The position numbers were made by a program, and so were the translations under genes. Below are positions 36,998 to 46,939 of a stretch of DNA of 64,000 bases, piece after piece. The notes beneath the pieces were generated by a model. That model had not been told where the DNA came from. It saw only the letters and a program-made list of their open reading frames with translations, and did no database searches. Origin of the DNA: Sodiomyces alkalinus F11 (Eukaryota > Ascomycota > Sordariomycetes > Glomerellales > Plectosphaerellaceae); NCBI RefSeq assembly GCF_003711515.1, contig NW_021167090.1, positions 1,040,626 to 1,104,625 of the forward strand, read 5' to 3'. The first letter of the stretch is position 1. Each line of letters begins with the position of its first letter.

Positions 36998-37397
36998 CCA
37001 GCAGCAACAGCACCAGCACCAACAGCAACAGCAACACCAGCAGCAGCACCAACAGCAACAGCAACAGCAACAGCAGAACATGAACACCTTCCAACAGCAT
37101 GTCCGGACTCAAACACAACTTCTCTACAACAAAGGCATTCAAGACCTGGCGAACAAATGGGGAGGTGCGGTCGAGAACATCCCTGCGGAACATCTGGAAC
37201 AGTTTAAGAAGCATTGCATGATCCAGGCCAGAAACAACGTGGCAAACGTCATAGCCCAGCGGAGGGCGCACCAACAACAGCAACAGCAGGCGGCCATACT
37301 GCAGCAGCAACAGCAACAGCAACAACAGCAGCAGCAGCAGCAACAGCAGATGCAGGGCATGGGCGGGATGATAGGCCCCGGTACCCACGGCATGTAG
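34067..37397 (+). CDS. SPT20: SAGA complex subunit Spt20
   Basis: Structural subunit of the SAGA histone-acetyltransferase/deubiquitinase coactivator. Exons 34067-34412 and 34549-37397 give 1,064 residues to the first stop. The Spt20/SEP domain starts at the exon junction (VVTDDYILKKYAGNPPSLVVHLH) and includes FLEHVRTRTVPHDLLEYF and VTFYEGCLIVRVHDHK. It continues with RIFTVVLHPTQHSLQTDLILKAL and a helical ERxMLTLDERL/NFARFKVIADIK block. The rest is low complexity: Q/A coiled-coil, P/G/M-rich linkers, and polyglutamine near residues 815-835, 916-960 and the C-terminus. The stop is TAG at 37395-37397. The same frame continues open to a second TAG at 37668-37670 and a TAA at 37701-37703; see the next entry. 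Confidence 0.92.
36647..37348 (+). repeat. CAG/CAA repeat tracts in Spt20
   Basis: Three imperfect CAG/CAA arrays (about 36647-36700, 36949-37077 and 37300-37348), interrupted by CAC, encode polyglutamine and Q/H tracts of Spt20. Mixed synonymous codons suggest selection for the amino-acid tract rather than recent slippage alone. Confidence 0.85.
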
Positions 37398-37703
37398 GAC
37401 GATGACGATGACGATGACTCGGACTCGGACCTAAACCTAGACCCACGGATGCTACAGCAACAGGCCGCCATACAGCTGCAGCAGATGCGGCAGCAAGTGC
37501 GGCAGCAACAGCTGCGGCGGCAACTGGTGCGGCAACGGATGCGGCAGTTGCGGCAGCAGCAACAGGTGGAGGAGCAACTGCGGCGGCGACGGAGGCAACG
37601 GATGCTGCTGCAGCAACGGCAGATACTGGGCAGACGCGAGTTGACAGGCCCCGGTACCCACGACATGTAGGACGACGACGTCTCGGAGCTGGACCTAGAC
37701 TCT
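37398..37703 (+). other. In-frame extension of Spt20 beyond its UAG stop, ending in a duplicated terminus
   Basis: After the Spt20 TAG the same frame reads 90 sense codons: an acidic start (seven D, then SDSDLNLD), then a Q/R-rich stretch beginning MLQQQAAIQLQQM. It ends with TGPGTHDM and a second TAG (37668-37670). In-frame DDDVSELDLDS and TAA follow. The nucleotides around both TAG codons are nearly identical: GGCCCCGGTACCCAC(G)RCATGTAGGACGA, then an acidic stretch ending GACCTAGAC. The block is best seen as a tandem duplication of the Spt20 C-terminus. Whether it is translated by readthrough or editing, or is 3' UTR, cannot be decided from the sequence. Confidence 0.6.
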
Positions 37704-38906
37704 TAAGGAAAACAGAAAAGAATAAGGTTGTTGATATGGTGACATGCTAGGTGGAATGGAGGGGGAAGACGGGGGAGTTGGGGGTATGTTCTTTGTTTTA
37801 CTTCTTTATCCTTTTTTTTTTTCCTTTTCTTTTCTTTCTTCTCTTGTTCTTCCCCCTTTTTTGCATTTTTCTTTTTTTCGGGTTTTCTTCTCTTCGTTGT
37901 GATTCCCCAACACGATGTTGAAGATGAACGAAAAGAGTCCACATCCTCGGCCGGACCTGTTCTCTATTATATACCCGTTCGACGATGCTTTTTCTTTTTC
38001 TATTCGGCGTTACGGGGACACGAGACCAAGTCAAAAGGGGGGTTCGGGGGGGGTTTTTTTTTTTATCCGCCTTCTCCCCTGGCTGGTCTTGGACTCTGGC
38101 CAGGGCACATGGGCGGCTTCATGGATAAGGGGCGACTTAACGGCAGGGTATGGAAACATGAAGGCACAACACGGATATGGATAGCGAGGTGTAATATAAA
38201 CCCGGTGTTTTATTATTAAATATACTGCGGTTTCGGTATGCGTTCATGGATTACTTGGCTACTATGTCTTATCCTTGACGCCGTTGACTCGACGAGCTGC
38301 TCTCTAAGGTAATAAGTGTCGTATAGACCTCCCTCGGTGTGTTAGGTGCCTAGGAGATAGAGGCCGGGGCCAGGCCGGTCCAGATTCCTTACATAATCCT
38401 GCCAGGTTGATCTTGTGTTTTCACAGCCAAACCAGGTCACGTGGACATGTTTCGTGGGGCGGGCACAGGTGGATTCTTACCTAATAAGGTATGTGCCCAG
38501 GGCAATGATGCAACCTACGCCAGTTACGTGGTAATTTCTAGGTACGTCCTCCGTAAGCTCCCCCAGCTTGTAACGGGCGCCACTTGGATATTTTTCCGCG
38601 ACTTTCTGCCTATCCACTTGATCTCGGGATTCCTCCATCACATTTCTTAATCCAGGCAACGCTCTTTTCGCGTCACATCACGGCAGATCGTTTCGTTCTT
38701 TTGTTTTAAACCGACGCTACTTTCATACAGCTTGTCCTAATATTCTCAGCTCGTCCGGTCGCCACCTTCCGCTACTCCGATCCCGCGATCCGTCCACACG
38801 ACTCCCCCCCCCTGGACCCGAAATTCGTCATCGGCATCTTTGATCGGACTCGCTCTCACCTCACACGACAGGCTTCTAATAATCCTCCCCGCCCGAGCTG
38901 TACGAT
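37704..38906. other. Spt20 3' region and Atg27 promoter
   Basis: T-rich runs at 37800-37880 and 38055-38065 fit 3' processing signals. A TCACGTGG E-box-like site is at 38437-38444, about 465 bp before the Atg27 start. No gene seen. Confidence 0.5.
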
Positions 38907-40197
38907 ATGCATTTTCCGTCGCTCCCAAGGCCAGAAACGGCCTTGTTTCTAGCACTGTTGCTCGCGCCTCTGCCAACATCCGGCATGTTACAATGTGACC
39001 ATATCCGGGTCGGTGATGTCGACTTTAACCTGTCGAAGCTCGGCGGGCCGCACTCGGTCGTCACGTCAAAGTGGCACCCACCCACGTACACCAACACGTC
39101 GTATACCATCGACATTTGCAAACCGCTCAAGAGGAAAGGCGACGTCAAGAAGGGGGATGAGTGCCCGAACGGAACAAGAGGTGTGTGTTTCTGTCCTATG
39201 AGCCCAATACTATGCTCCCATCCGCAGACAGAAAGAGACAAGGAAGAAAAAGGGAGGGGGGGGCAAAGACTTCTGAGCCGATGCTGACGCGTACCATCTT
39301 TCATAATGCAGTCTGCGCCATCGAACGCCTGATCCGTCCCGACGAGGACAGCCACGACGACATCCAAAAAGTCATCCCCATCGCCGGCGAACTGAAAGAC
39401 CACGGCGGCGGCACCCTCGACCCCAAGGTTGAGCGGCTCAAATCGTCCGACTCGCACTCGGACCACGACAAGGAGGGCCTGCGCCTGGTGCTCCAGGGCG
39501 GCCGGTACCCGCTCGAGGGCAAGCACAAGCGCCCGCAAAAGGCCATCATCGAGTTCATCTGCCACCGGGAGAAGACGGGGCTGGAGGGCGAGATCACGCC
39601 CGAGGACCAGTATTCCGCCGAGGCGCTGCGAACGCGGGCCGAGGACAAGGATGAGGGCGACGATGGCGACGATGGCGAGGAGAGGCAGAATCTCACGCCT
39701 GGTGCGGCGTTGGTTTGGAAGAGCTACGGGCCTTCGGAGAAGGGGGATGTGGACGTCCTGCGACTCACGTGGTATACGCAGTACGCGTGCGAGGATGCTT
39801 GGGCGAACCCGCCTGATTCGGGAGATGAGGACTCGAGCCGTGGTTGGGGTTTCTTCACGTGGTTTGTGATTCTGTACGTGCTTCCCCCCCCCCCCCCCTT
39901 TTTTTTTCCTTTGTTTTTTTCCTTTTCTTCTCCTTCTTATGTCCTCATTCTCTGCCTCTAAATCGGAATCGGCGACTAATCTGCTGCTCGTCACAACGTA
40001 GGGCCTTCCTCGGCATCGCGGCCTACCTCATCTTCGGCTCCTGGCTGAACTACAACAGGTACGGCGCTAGGGGCTGGGACCTGCTGCCGCACGGCGACAC
40101 CATTCGCGACATCCCCTACATCCTCAAGGACTTGGCGCGCAGCGTCCTCAACGCCGTCCAGGGCAGCGGGACGCGGGGTGGCTACAGCGCCTTGTAG
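38907..40197 (+). CDS. ATG27: Autophagy protein Atg27
   Basis: Type I membrane protein that cycles between Golgi, endosome and phagophore assembly site and supports Atg9 vesicle delivery. Exons 38907-39180, 39312-39873 and 40002-40197 give 343 residues. Signal peptide about residues 1-27 (LFLALLLAPLPTSG). The lumenal domain contains the MRH-like cysteine pattern: CDHIRVGDVDFNLSKLGG, C in IDICKPL, DECPNGTRVCAIER, FICHRE and YACEDAW. An acidic loop (DKDEGDDGDDGEER) precedes the single transmembrane span about residues 271-295 (FFTWFVILAFLGIAAYLIF). The cytosolic tail carries the family NRYGARGWDLLPHGD block and ends GGYSAL, matching the C-terminal YSAV-type sorting motif of yeast Atg27. The second intron is marked by C and T runs. 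Confidence 0.9.
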
Positions 40198-40980
40198 GGT
40201 AGGCGTGGCCAGGGAAGCCAAGGTGGAATGGCGCAAGTCCTTTAAATTCTTCTTCTCGGCGTAAACCAAGCCAGCCAGCTTTCTGCTTTGCGTTGGAAGT
40301 GAAAGTCGGCGGATCTTACGTTTTGTAACTACTTTTTTCTTTTTCTCTTTCGTTTTCTTTCGGTCATGCTTCACGCCGGCACTTGTCGGGCCCTTATATG
40401 GTCCGGAGGGGGGGGGGGGAGGAATGGAGGAATGGAGGAATGGAGGAATGGGCAGAACAGGGATGTCGGGGGCGGATTGGCAGCATGTCATGGTGGCCGC
40501 CCAAGGCCCAGCCTTTTCCCTACGTGTCATTTTCCCTTCGTTTTGTTTTGTTCTTCGCTGGCAGGGTGGCGTTTGGCATGGGTTCATTGCGGACTTTGAT
40601 GTTCTGTGCGTCGCGTGTATTCATACAACAATCTACTATGGGATTCAATCTTATTTGACGGCTATTTCATTTCGCTCGATGCGTGTCATGCTCAACTGTG
40701 GGTCTTTGACTTTGGTGCTACACTGTTTGCCGGGTCTAAAGACGGTCTCTCCTCTAGAAGTAGGAAGTTGAAGCTGCCTCTCTACCTCTCTATATGCATC
40801 ATCTAAGACGACTTTTTTCTTGCAACGCCAACGCCGGAGATCGTTAGGAAAGGGAAGAAAAATAATAGGAACAGACAAGACGAAGAGAAAGAAAAGGAAA
40901 CCATGTACATAAGGGAAATCGAACATCTATCATCCCATCATGTCCAGTTCCCCTCCCCACACATGTTCATAACCCGAATT
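40198..40980. other. Convergent 3' region of Atg27 and ARG8
   Basis: Holds a G11 run and a period-8 repeat (40421-40451, unit AATGGAGG). No supported gene. Confidence 0.55.
40421..40451. repeat. AATGGAGG tandem repeat, about four copies
   Basis: Follows a run of eleven G in the Atg27/ARG8 intergenic spacer. Confidence 0.9.
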
Positions 40981-42543
40981 TTACGCCCTCGTAGCAGCGA
41001 TGGCCTCCTCCAGCACATCCAAGCCCTGCTTGATCTCCTCCTCCGTGATGGTCAACGGCGGCACAAAGCGCAGCGTGTTGGTGCCGGCCGTGATGACAAG
41101 GAGACCCCGCTCGCGAGCGGCCTTGACAATGGGCGCCGGGTCCTGGGAGAGCTGCAGGCCCAAGATAAGACCCTTGCCGCGGATCTCGCGGATGAGATCG
41201 GGCCAGCGATCCCGCAGCGCGTTGAACCGCGCGCGGAAGACGTCCGACTTGGCCAGCACGGCGGCCTGCAGGGCCGGGTCGGCCAGGCGGGAGACGATGT
41301 GGTGGGCGAGGCGGGAGGCGAGCGGGTTGCCGCCGAAGGTGGTGCCGTGGTCGCCGACCTTGATCTTGTCGGCGACGGCGTCGTTGACGATGACGGCGCC
41401 GATGGGGAAGCCGTTGCCGAGGGCCTTGGCGGTGGTGAGGACGTCCGGGTGGGCTTCCCGGGGGAGGTGGCCGTGGGCCCAGAGGCGGCCGGTGCGGGCG
41501 AGGCCGCACTGGATCTCGTCGTAGATGAGGACGGCGCCGACGGCGCGGCACCGGCGGGCCAGGGCGACGAGGAAGGCCTCGGTGCCGGCGGTCACGCCAC
41601 CCTCGCCCTGGATGGGCTCGACAATGACGCCGCAGGTGGTCTCGGTGACGAGGGCGTCGATGCCGTCGACGTCGTTGTAGGCGCCCTGGCGGAAACCGGG
41701 CACCATCGGGGCGAAGGGGTCCTGGTACTTGGGGTTGTGGGTGGCGGACAGGCTGCCCATGGTGCGGCCGTGGAAGGCATTGGTGAAGGAGACGACGTCG
41801 GTCTTGGCGCCCGAAGGGTCGAGGGCCTTTCCGACCTTGCGGGCGAACTTGATGGCGGCCTCGTTGGCTTCGGAGCCCGAGTTGCAGATGAAGACGGAGG
41901 AGGCGTCGTGCATGGCTCCGGACTCGATGGTCTTCTCGACGAGGAGCTTGGAGAGGGCCCCCGTCCAGGGGTTATAGTAAAGATTCGATGCGTGGATCAG
42001 AGTGGCAGACTGGCCAGTACCGTGTGTGTTAGTCACAGACAAGTCATAGACATTACAAAAACAGGATGGTCATACCTGTTCGGCAGCGAGGCGGGCCACT
42101 TCGGGGTCGCAATGACCGAGGCTGTTGACGGCAATGCCAGATGTGAAGTCCAAGTACTTCCTGTTCTCGGCGTCCCACAGCCACGAACCCTCTCCCTTCA
42201 CGAAGACGGGCGGCGGCCGGGAGTAGGTTGCTACCATGTAGGGGGCATGTTCGCGGATGAGTTGAGCGCTGGGCGAATCTTCGGTCGGATCGGGATTGGG
42301 TAGAGATGTTTGTCGCTAGAGGGAAAATATGAGTCAGCATCCGGTCTCTATGCCCATAGACCATCCGTTTGCCTCTTTAAAAGGAATGCGACAAGAGCGA
42401 GGCGGTTTGACTCTGTTCTGGCTGTCCTGTCTGTCCTGGGTCACACTTACGGCGATGGTAGAGGAGATGGCACGGCGGGTGATATGGGTGGTGGGAAGGC
42501 TCAATTTGGTCAATTGAAGCCTCAAGGGCGCGCGGAACGCCAT
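40981..42543 (-). CDS. ARG8: Acetylornithine aminotransferase, mitochondrial
   Basis: PLP enzyme converting N-acetylglutamate semialdehyde and glutamate to N-acetylornithine, the fourth step from glutamate in the mitochondrial arginine/ornithine pathway. Exons 42543-42451, 42315-42076 and 42009-40981 give 453 residues. Residues 1-31 form a typical mitochondrial presequence (MAFRAPLRLQLTKLSL, rich in R/L/S/T, no acids) encoded by exon 1. Class-III aminotransferase features: YLDFTSGIAVNSLGHCDP, FICNSGSEANEAAIKFARK, AFHGRTMGSLSAT, YDEIQCGLARTGRLWAH, and the PLP lysine K306 in TTAKALGNGFPIGA. The TFGGNPLA motif is also present. Codon use is strongly GC3-biased, producing a 466-aa antisense shadow frame. 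A TGACTC site and a GATA palindrome lie upstream. Confidence 0.94.
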
Positions 42544-42689
42544 CGTAGCAGGAAATATGAGTCCGGGACGGAAAGTGAAGAACGGGGGACAAAGTCTTCA
42601 AGAATGGAACAGAAGCTGTCCAAGTCGAAATAATATGTATAAAAAAAAATATGCGCGATGTCGCACTACACGCAAAGCAGTCACGGTGA

Positions 42690-42695
42690 TGACTC
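42690..42695 (+). promoter_or_regulatory. Candidate CPC-1/Gcn4 site (TGACTC)
   Basis: TGACTC, six of seven bases of the TGASTCA core, lies about 147 bp upstream of the ARG8 start. Arginine genes of ascomycetes are classical targets of cross-pathway (general amino-acid) control, so position and gene fit. Sequence match only. Confidence 0.4.
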
Positions 42696-42706
42696 CCGGG
42701 TGTCGT

Positions 42707-42722
42707 AGCTTATCGATAAGCT
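42707..42722. promoter_or_regulatory. 16-bp palindrome with paired GATA cores
   Basis: AGCTTATCGATAAGCT is a perfect palindrome containing two overlapping GATA cores in opposite orientation. A related GGAGCTTATCC follows at about 42750. It could bind GATA factors such as the nitrogen regulators; this is inference. Confidence 0.35.
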
Positions 42723-42980
42723 CTTATATCACACCCTCCGGGTTTCGGAGCTTATCCTGAGTACGTAAGGCAGGCAACTACCCCGTACCCCGTAATGGAG
42801 ACTTCGCGTCGGGTCGGTACGACATTCTGTACTCTGTACATAAGCGCACGTGTCATTCCCATGTCCCGCCACCGACGGTCAGGTCAGCTGATTGAGGCGT
42901 GGGCTTGGACGTTACAGCTGACAAAACGCTAACCTTAGACCAATCCCACCTACGAATAATGAGCCTCCATCCCCATCCAT

Positions 42981-43010
42981 CATCCACATCCACATCCACA
43001 TCCACATCCA
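42981..43010. repeat. CATCCA tandem repeat, five copies
   Basis: Five perfect hexamer copies in the promoter interval between ARG8 and the hydrolase gene. Confidence 0.9.
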
Positions 43011-43528
43011 CCCCTCCACACTTTCACATGCCAACGAAAGGCACACCCAAAGACCGTGAAAATGAGCGTCACTGTCGAACTTCCTTTTCTTCTCTCGCCC
43101 AGGAAAGCCAGGCTTCGTCGCTTTGCTTTCATCCCTTGTTGCCCTAGAGCTGTCCGTTAGCTTGACCTCTCTCAACCTCGACTAAACGACGTCGTCTCCT
43201 CGTCCGTCGTTCATCCCATTTTCTACGGGCTTTAAGTGAACCAACTAATTAGTAGAGCATTTCTTATCTCCATTACTCGCGTCGGGTGTTTTACATTGCA
43301 TATTGTCATGTGAATCCGGACCACGACAGACGACAGACGACCGACGACAGACGGCAGACCCGACCACTTGGAAACGATGCACACGAGGGTGTTCAAACAA
43401 CCGCCGTGATATCCGTTTTTCTCCAGTATATTCTACCTACTACGTTACTACACCACGATCACAGTCTACCTCTTCAGTTTGGCTATCTCCTCTCGCATGC
43501 ATCGACCTCCGCATCAGATTCTACCACC

Positions 43529-45999
43529 ATGATCGACCACGTCCTCGGACGGCCTTCTGTCAAGTCGCGCCGGCTTCAGGTCCTCGGCGTTCTGGCTTTC
43601 TGGTCTGCTTATCTCTATCGGTATGTTCCCCCCTTCTTTTCCTTGTGTTTTTCTTTTTTCTCCTGTCGACAAATACATGGCTAATAAGAGGCAGCGGTCA
43701 TCGACATGGCCCTCCCGTCGTGCGCTTCTTGTCCAAATTCTGGACAAAACGCCTGACCACATGGCAGACCGTCGTCCTAACCATGATCTATCTCTACATC
43801 GCCCGGAACTTCAGTACGCTGGTCAACCTGGCCAGCCCCGAACCCATGGCCAACATGTATGATACCGCCTATTTCCGCGCCACTTGGATCCTGACCGCGC
43901 TCGATGCCGGCTTCTGGACGGCCATGAAGATCAAGACAAAGTGGTTGCGCGACCTGGCCAGCATCGTCTTCTCCGTCTTCTACATGATCGCCGCCGAACG
44001 AGCCGACGAAAAAGTGCGCAAGGTCAGGGGCATGCTGACCGTCGAGCACCTCCGCGTCTCTTGGAACAAGAGCACCACCCCTTACATCAGGTTCTTCCAG
44101 AACCTCCTACGCCCTCGTCTGACCCGCTGGCCCCCGCGCGCCATCCGAATCCCCCGCCCGGCCGGCAGCGATTACACGGAACCCGTCTCGGCCTGGCTCT
44201 ACTACGACGGGCCGTTGGCCGACCTGCGGCGCCACGATAAACTCGTCCTGGACATCCCCGGCGGCGGTTTCGTGGCCATGGACCCCCGTTGCAACGACGA
44301 TAAGCTGTTCACCTGGGCCGTCAAGACGGGACTGCCCGTGCTCAGCCTCGACTACAAGAAGGCCCCCGAATTCCCTTACCCTTACGCCCTCAACGAGTGC
44401 TTCGACGTCTACGCCACCCTCGTGCGGAGCAAGGGCCGGTGCATAGGCATGTCCGGCCGCCATGTCCCCCGGGTCGTCATAGCGGGCGACAGCGCCGGTG
44501 GCAACCTGGCCACCGCCGCGACCTTGATGATCGTCGAGCGCGCCAAGCTGCTCCCTACGCGTCCGCGTCGTCTAACGGACGATGACGATGGCAGGGGTGG
44601 CGCTTTGCCGCTGCCTCTCCCCGAAGGGCTGGTCCTCTTCTACCCGGGCTTAGACATGAACATTGGCAACTGGATGTCCGACGAGGAGATGTCGCTCATG
44701 AAGGATCGGCGGATGAAAGGCACGAGCAAGTCTATCGTTCGCAGGAAGAGCATGCAATACAACGATCTCGTTGGTACTCCGCATCATTCTGATGACGAGG
44801 ACGAGTCTACGCCATCCACGTCGAAACCCAGAAGCACCGGGCTAAGCAGTGTCGTGGAAAACGATGGTCCCGCCGCCGCCGATCGCGCGAGGTCTCCTGC
44901 TTCCACCGCCGGGATCACAACCCCCGCTACTCTATCGACCACTGCTGCCGGTGGTCTACAGAAGAACCCCGTTGCGTCGCATCATCCGCAACCTCTACGG
45001 ACTCGCCTCGCAATGTCTTCCATGATATCGTACTTCAACGACCGCGTGCTCACCCCCGAGATGATGCGTGCGATGATCATTCTCTATATCGGCCCCCACA
45101 ACCGACCCGACTTTAGCAAAGACTATCTGCTCTCGCCCGTCCTAGCGCCCGATGCGCTACTGGCTCACTTCCCCAAGGTTTACTTCCTCACGGGCGAGCG
45201 GGATCCCCTCGTGGACGATACAGTCATTTTCGCGGCGCGGTTGCGGAAGGCCAAGGAAGAGTACTGGGCACAGCAGCAGCGGGACCAGGACGAGGGAGAC
45301 GGCAGACGGCCATTCGGCGACAAGGACGTCGCCGAGGTAGCGCTGCTTCCCGGCGTCTCCCACGGCTTCCTCCAGTTTCCGTCCATCTACCCTCCGGCCT
45401 GGGGGTTCATCGACCGGACGGCAGAGTGGTTTGAGGACATCTTCGCGCACGCCGACCAGGTCAGGAGGAGAGAGAAAAACAAGAAGACGACCGCACGGCA
45501 CCAGCAGCAAGTCTCCCGGAAAACACAAACACCGGACATGTCTGCCAGGATGGTCGGTGTGAACGGGACAACGCTGTGGGGAGGAGACGGGCAAGAGGCC
45601 AGGCATCATAGGCGCACCATGACAGAGTCGAGTGCAGACGAGGACAGACCGCTGGAGATTGCCATGTCGAGGGCGAGTAAAGGCAAGGCGAAAGCGGAAG
45701 AGGCGGGGACGACATCGCGAGAAGAGGGGGAGGAAGGAAGAGGAGGGCGAGGAGGAGGAGGAGGAGGAGGAGGAGGAGGAGGAGGGGGGGGGGGGGGATA
45801 CGACGGACCTGCGAAGGCAAAGGGCATGGAGGAAGTCAATGGGACGAACGGCAAGACCAAGAGGAGGAACGGCAGGGCGAGGACTGGATCGACGGGGAAA
45901 GTATTAAGCATGGTCAGACTTAAGAGCTCCGAAGACTTGCTCGGGAGGCGGATGCATGGCCTCGCCGGTGGGTTGACGGGACTTGGAGACGAGGAGTAA
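43529..45999 (+). CDS. Membrane-associated alpha/beta hydrolase, HSL-like (fold-3 family)
   Basis: Predicted 798-residue esterase or lipase; exons 43529-43620 and 43695-45999. Start chosen at MIDHVLGRPSVKSRRLQ; the frame upstream of 43529 belongs to another reading frame and has no support. N-terminal hydrophobic segments (VLGVLAFWSAYLY and TVVLTMIYLYIA) suggest membrane association. The hydrolase core has the nucleophile elbow GDSAGGN (S297), acid D534 in TGERDPLVDD, and H587 in GVSHGF. The oxyanion HGGG motif reads IPGGGF (P219 in place of His). About 180 residues, low in complexity in part, are inserted between the elbow and the acid. The last 130 residues are disordered and include a long glycine tract. 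Substrate unknown; acyl or steryl esters are possible. Confidence 0.8.
45750..45797 (+). repeat. GGA/G repeat encoding a polyglycine tract
   Basis: GGA units followed by a G16-type run near the C-terminus of the hydrolase encode about 16 glycines. Pure G runs are assembly-error-prone, but the frame remains open on both sides. Confidence 0.85.
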
Positions 46000-46296
46000 T
46001 TAACTGAAGGATGTAGTGAAGAAGGTGGGCCATCACTGGCATAGCGTTTACGTTTAGTCGTTGGTATACTGTACCAACCAGTATCACTCTGTCGGCCTTG
46101 GACTGCTCTTACATCCCTGTCGCAAAGAACAGAACATCACACTCACGCTAAACTCACTGACTTGGGATCCCCGCTTGTTACCAAGTTTCTTATTTTCTGC
46201 ACAAACGCTAATGCAGCTTTAAGAAAGTAAAGTACGGAGGTTTCCTCACTCTCGGCGACTATCCGTCTTTCGTCTAGGATACACCCTTCAACGTGC

Positions 46297-46566
46297 ATGT
46301 CCCCTCCCGTCGACGAGATGGAGGAGTTCGCCGACCCCTATCTGGCCCCCACACACCCGTATCCCACGCCCAGACCGGACGTCGCCGACTACAACGGTAC
46401 AATATGACAGCATACCTCACCCCCTCACACGATACCTTTCCTTTTTCTTTCTTTCTCCGAGCGATTTTGACAACTGTGACTTTACCCCATTACGTACCTA
46501 AGCGCACCGGCTGCTCCACTTCGGGCAGAGGAGGCGGCCGCGAAGTGGATTCGCGGCATGGAATAG
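46297..46566 (+). CDS. Possible small spliced gene (45 residues), unknown
   Basis: Exon 46297-46396 begins MSPPVDEMEEFADPYLAP and ends in DYN plus one base. A GTACAA donor follows; a CAG acceptor at 46526-46528 joins in phase to 46529-46566, encoding EEAAAKWIRGME and TAG. The intron would be 132 nt and T/C-rich with a possible TGAC branch point. Both exons have coding-like composition (P/D/E then A/K/R) in a region otherwise without it. The protein is not recognised and no homologue is claimed; a longer gene with further exons is possible. Confidence 0.33.
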
Positions 46567-46939
46567 GGATCGTAGCCCATCCTTGAACACATTGTTCTCT
46601 CGGGAGCTTCCGTGTCCCCGTAGTCGTGGTTCTGGGTTCTAGCGTGGCGTAGGTTGGTGGCATGGTAATTACCTAGGATGTGTGTTGTGTTTGTGTTTGT
46701 GTTAGTGTTGGTATTTATTAGAGGGGCTGCGTAATTACGGGGGATATTGAAACAACACCAAAGGAGGAAAAAAATGACATCTTCTTCTACCCCATCATCC
46801 ATGCAACTGACCTTAATGAAGAATACACGAACAAGACCCCACGTTGTCCGGGTCAGCGGGGTAAGAGCGTTTAAGTCCGACAGCGAAGGCAGGCGCATAG
46901 CAAGTTCCAAGCAAATCGTGCTACTCCGTCCCTGGTACG

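Larger units (their letters stand above)
42544..43528. other. Bidirectional promoter, ARG8 and alpha/beta hydrolase
   Basis: About 985 bp between divergent start codons. Contents: candidate amino-acid-control element and GATA palindrome near ARG8, a CATCCA repeat, and CTCCGTA/CCCGTA motifs near 42780-42835. No gene seen. Confidence 0.5.

Noticed and set aside
37380..37397. Tiny GT...AG intron that would remove the first Spt20 stop (GTACCC...TAG)
   Set aside because: About 17 nt is far below the minimum spliceosomal intron length, and it has no branch point.
40903..42303. 466-residue frame antisense to ARG8
   Set aside because: Shadow of a GC-rich aminotransferase gene. It crosses the ARG8 introns and shows no protein family.
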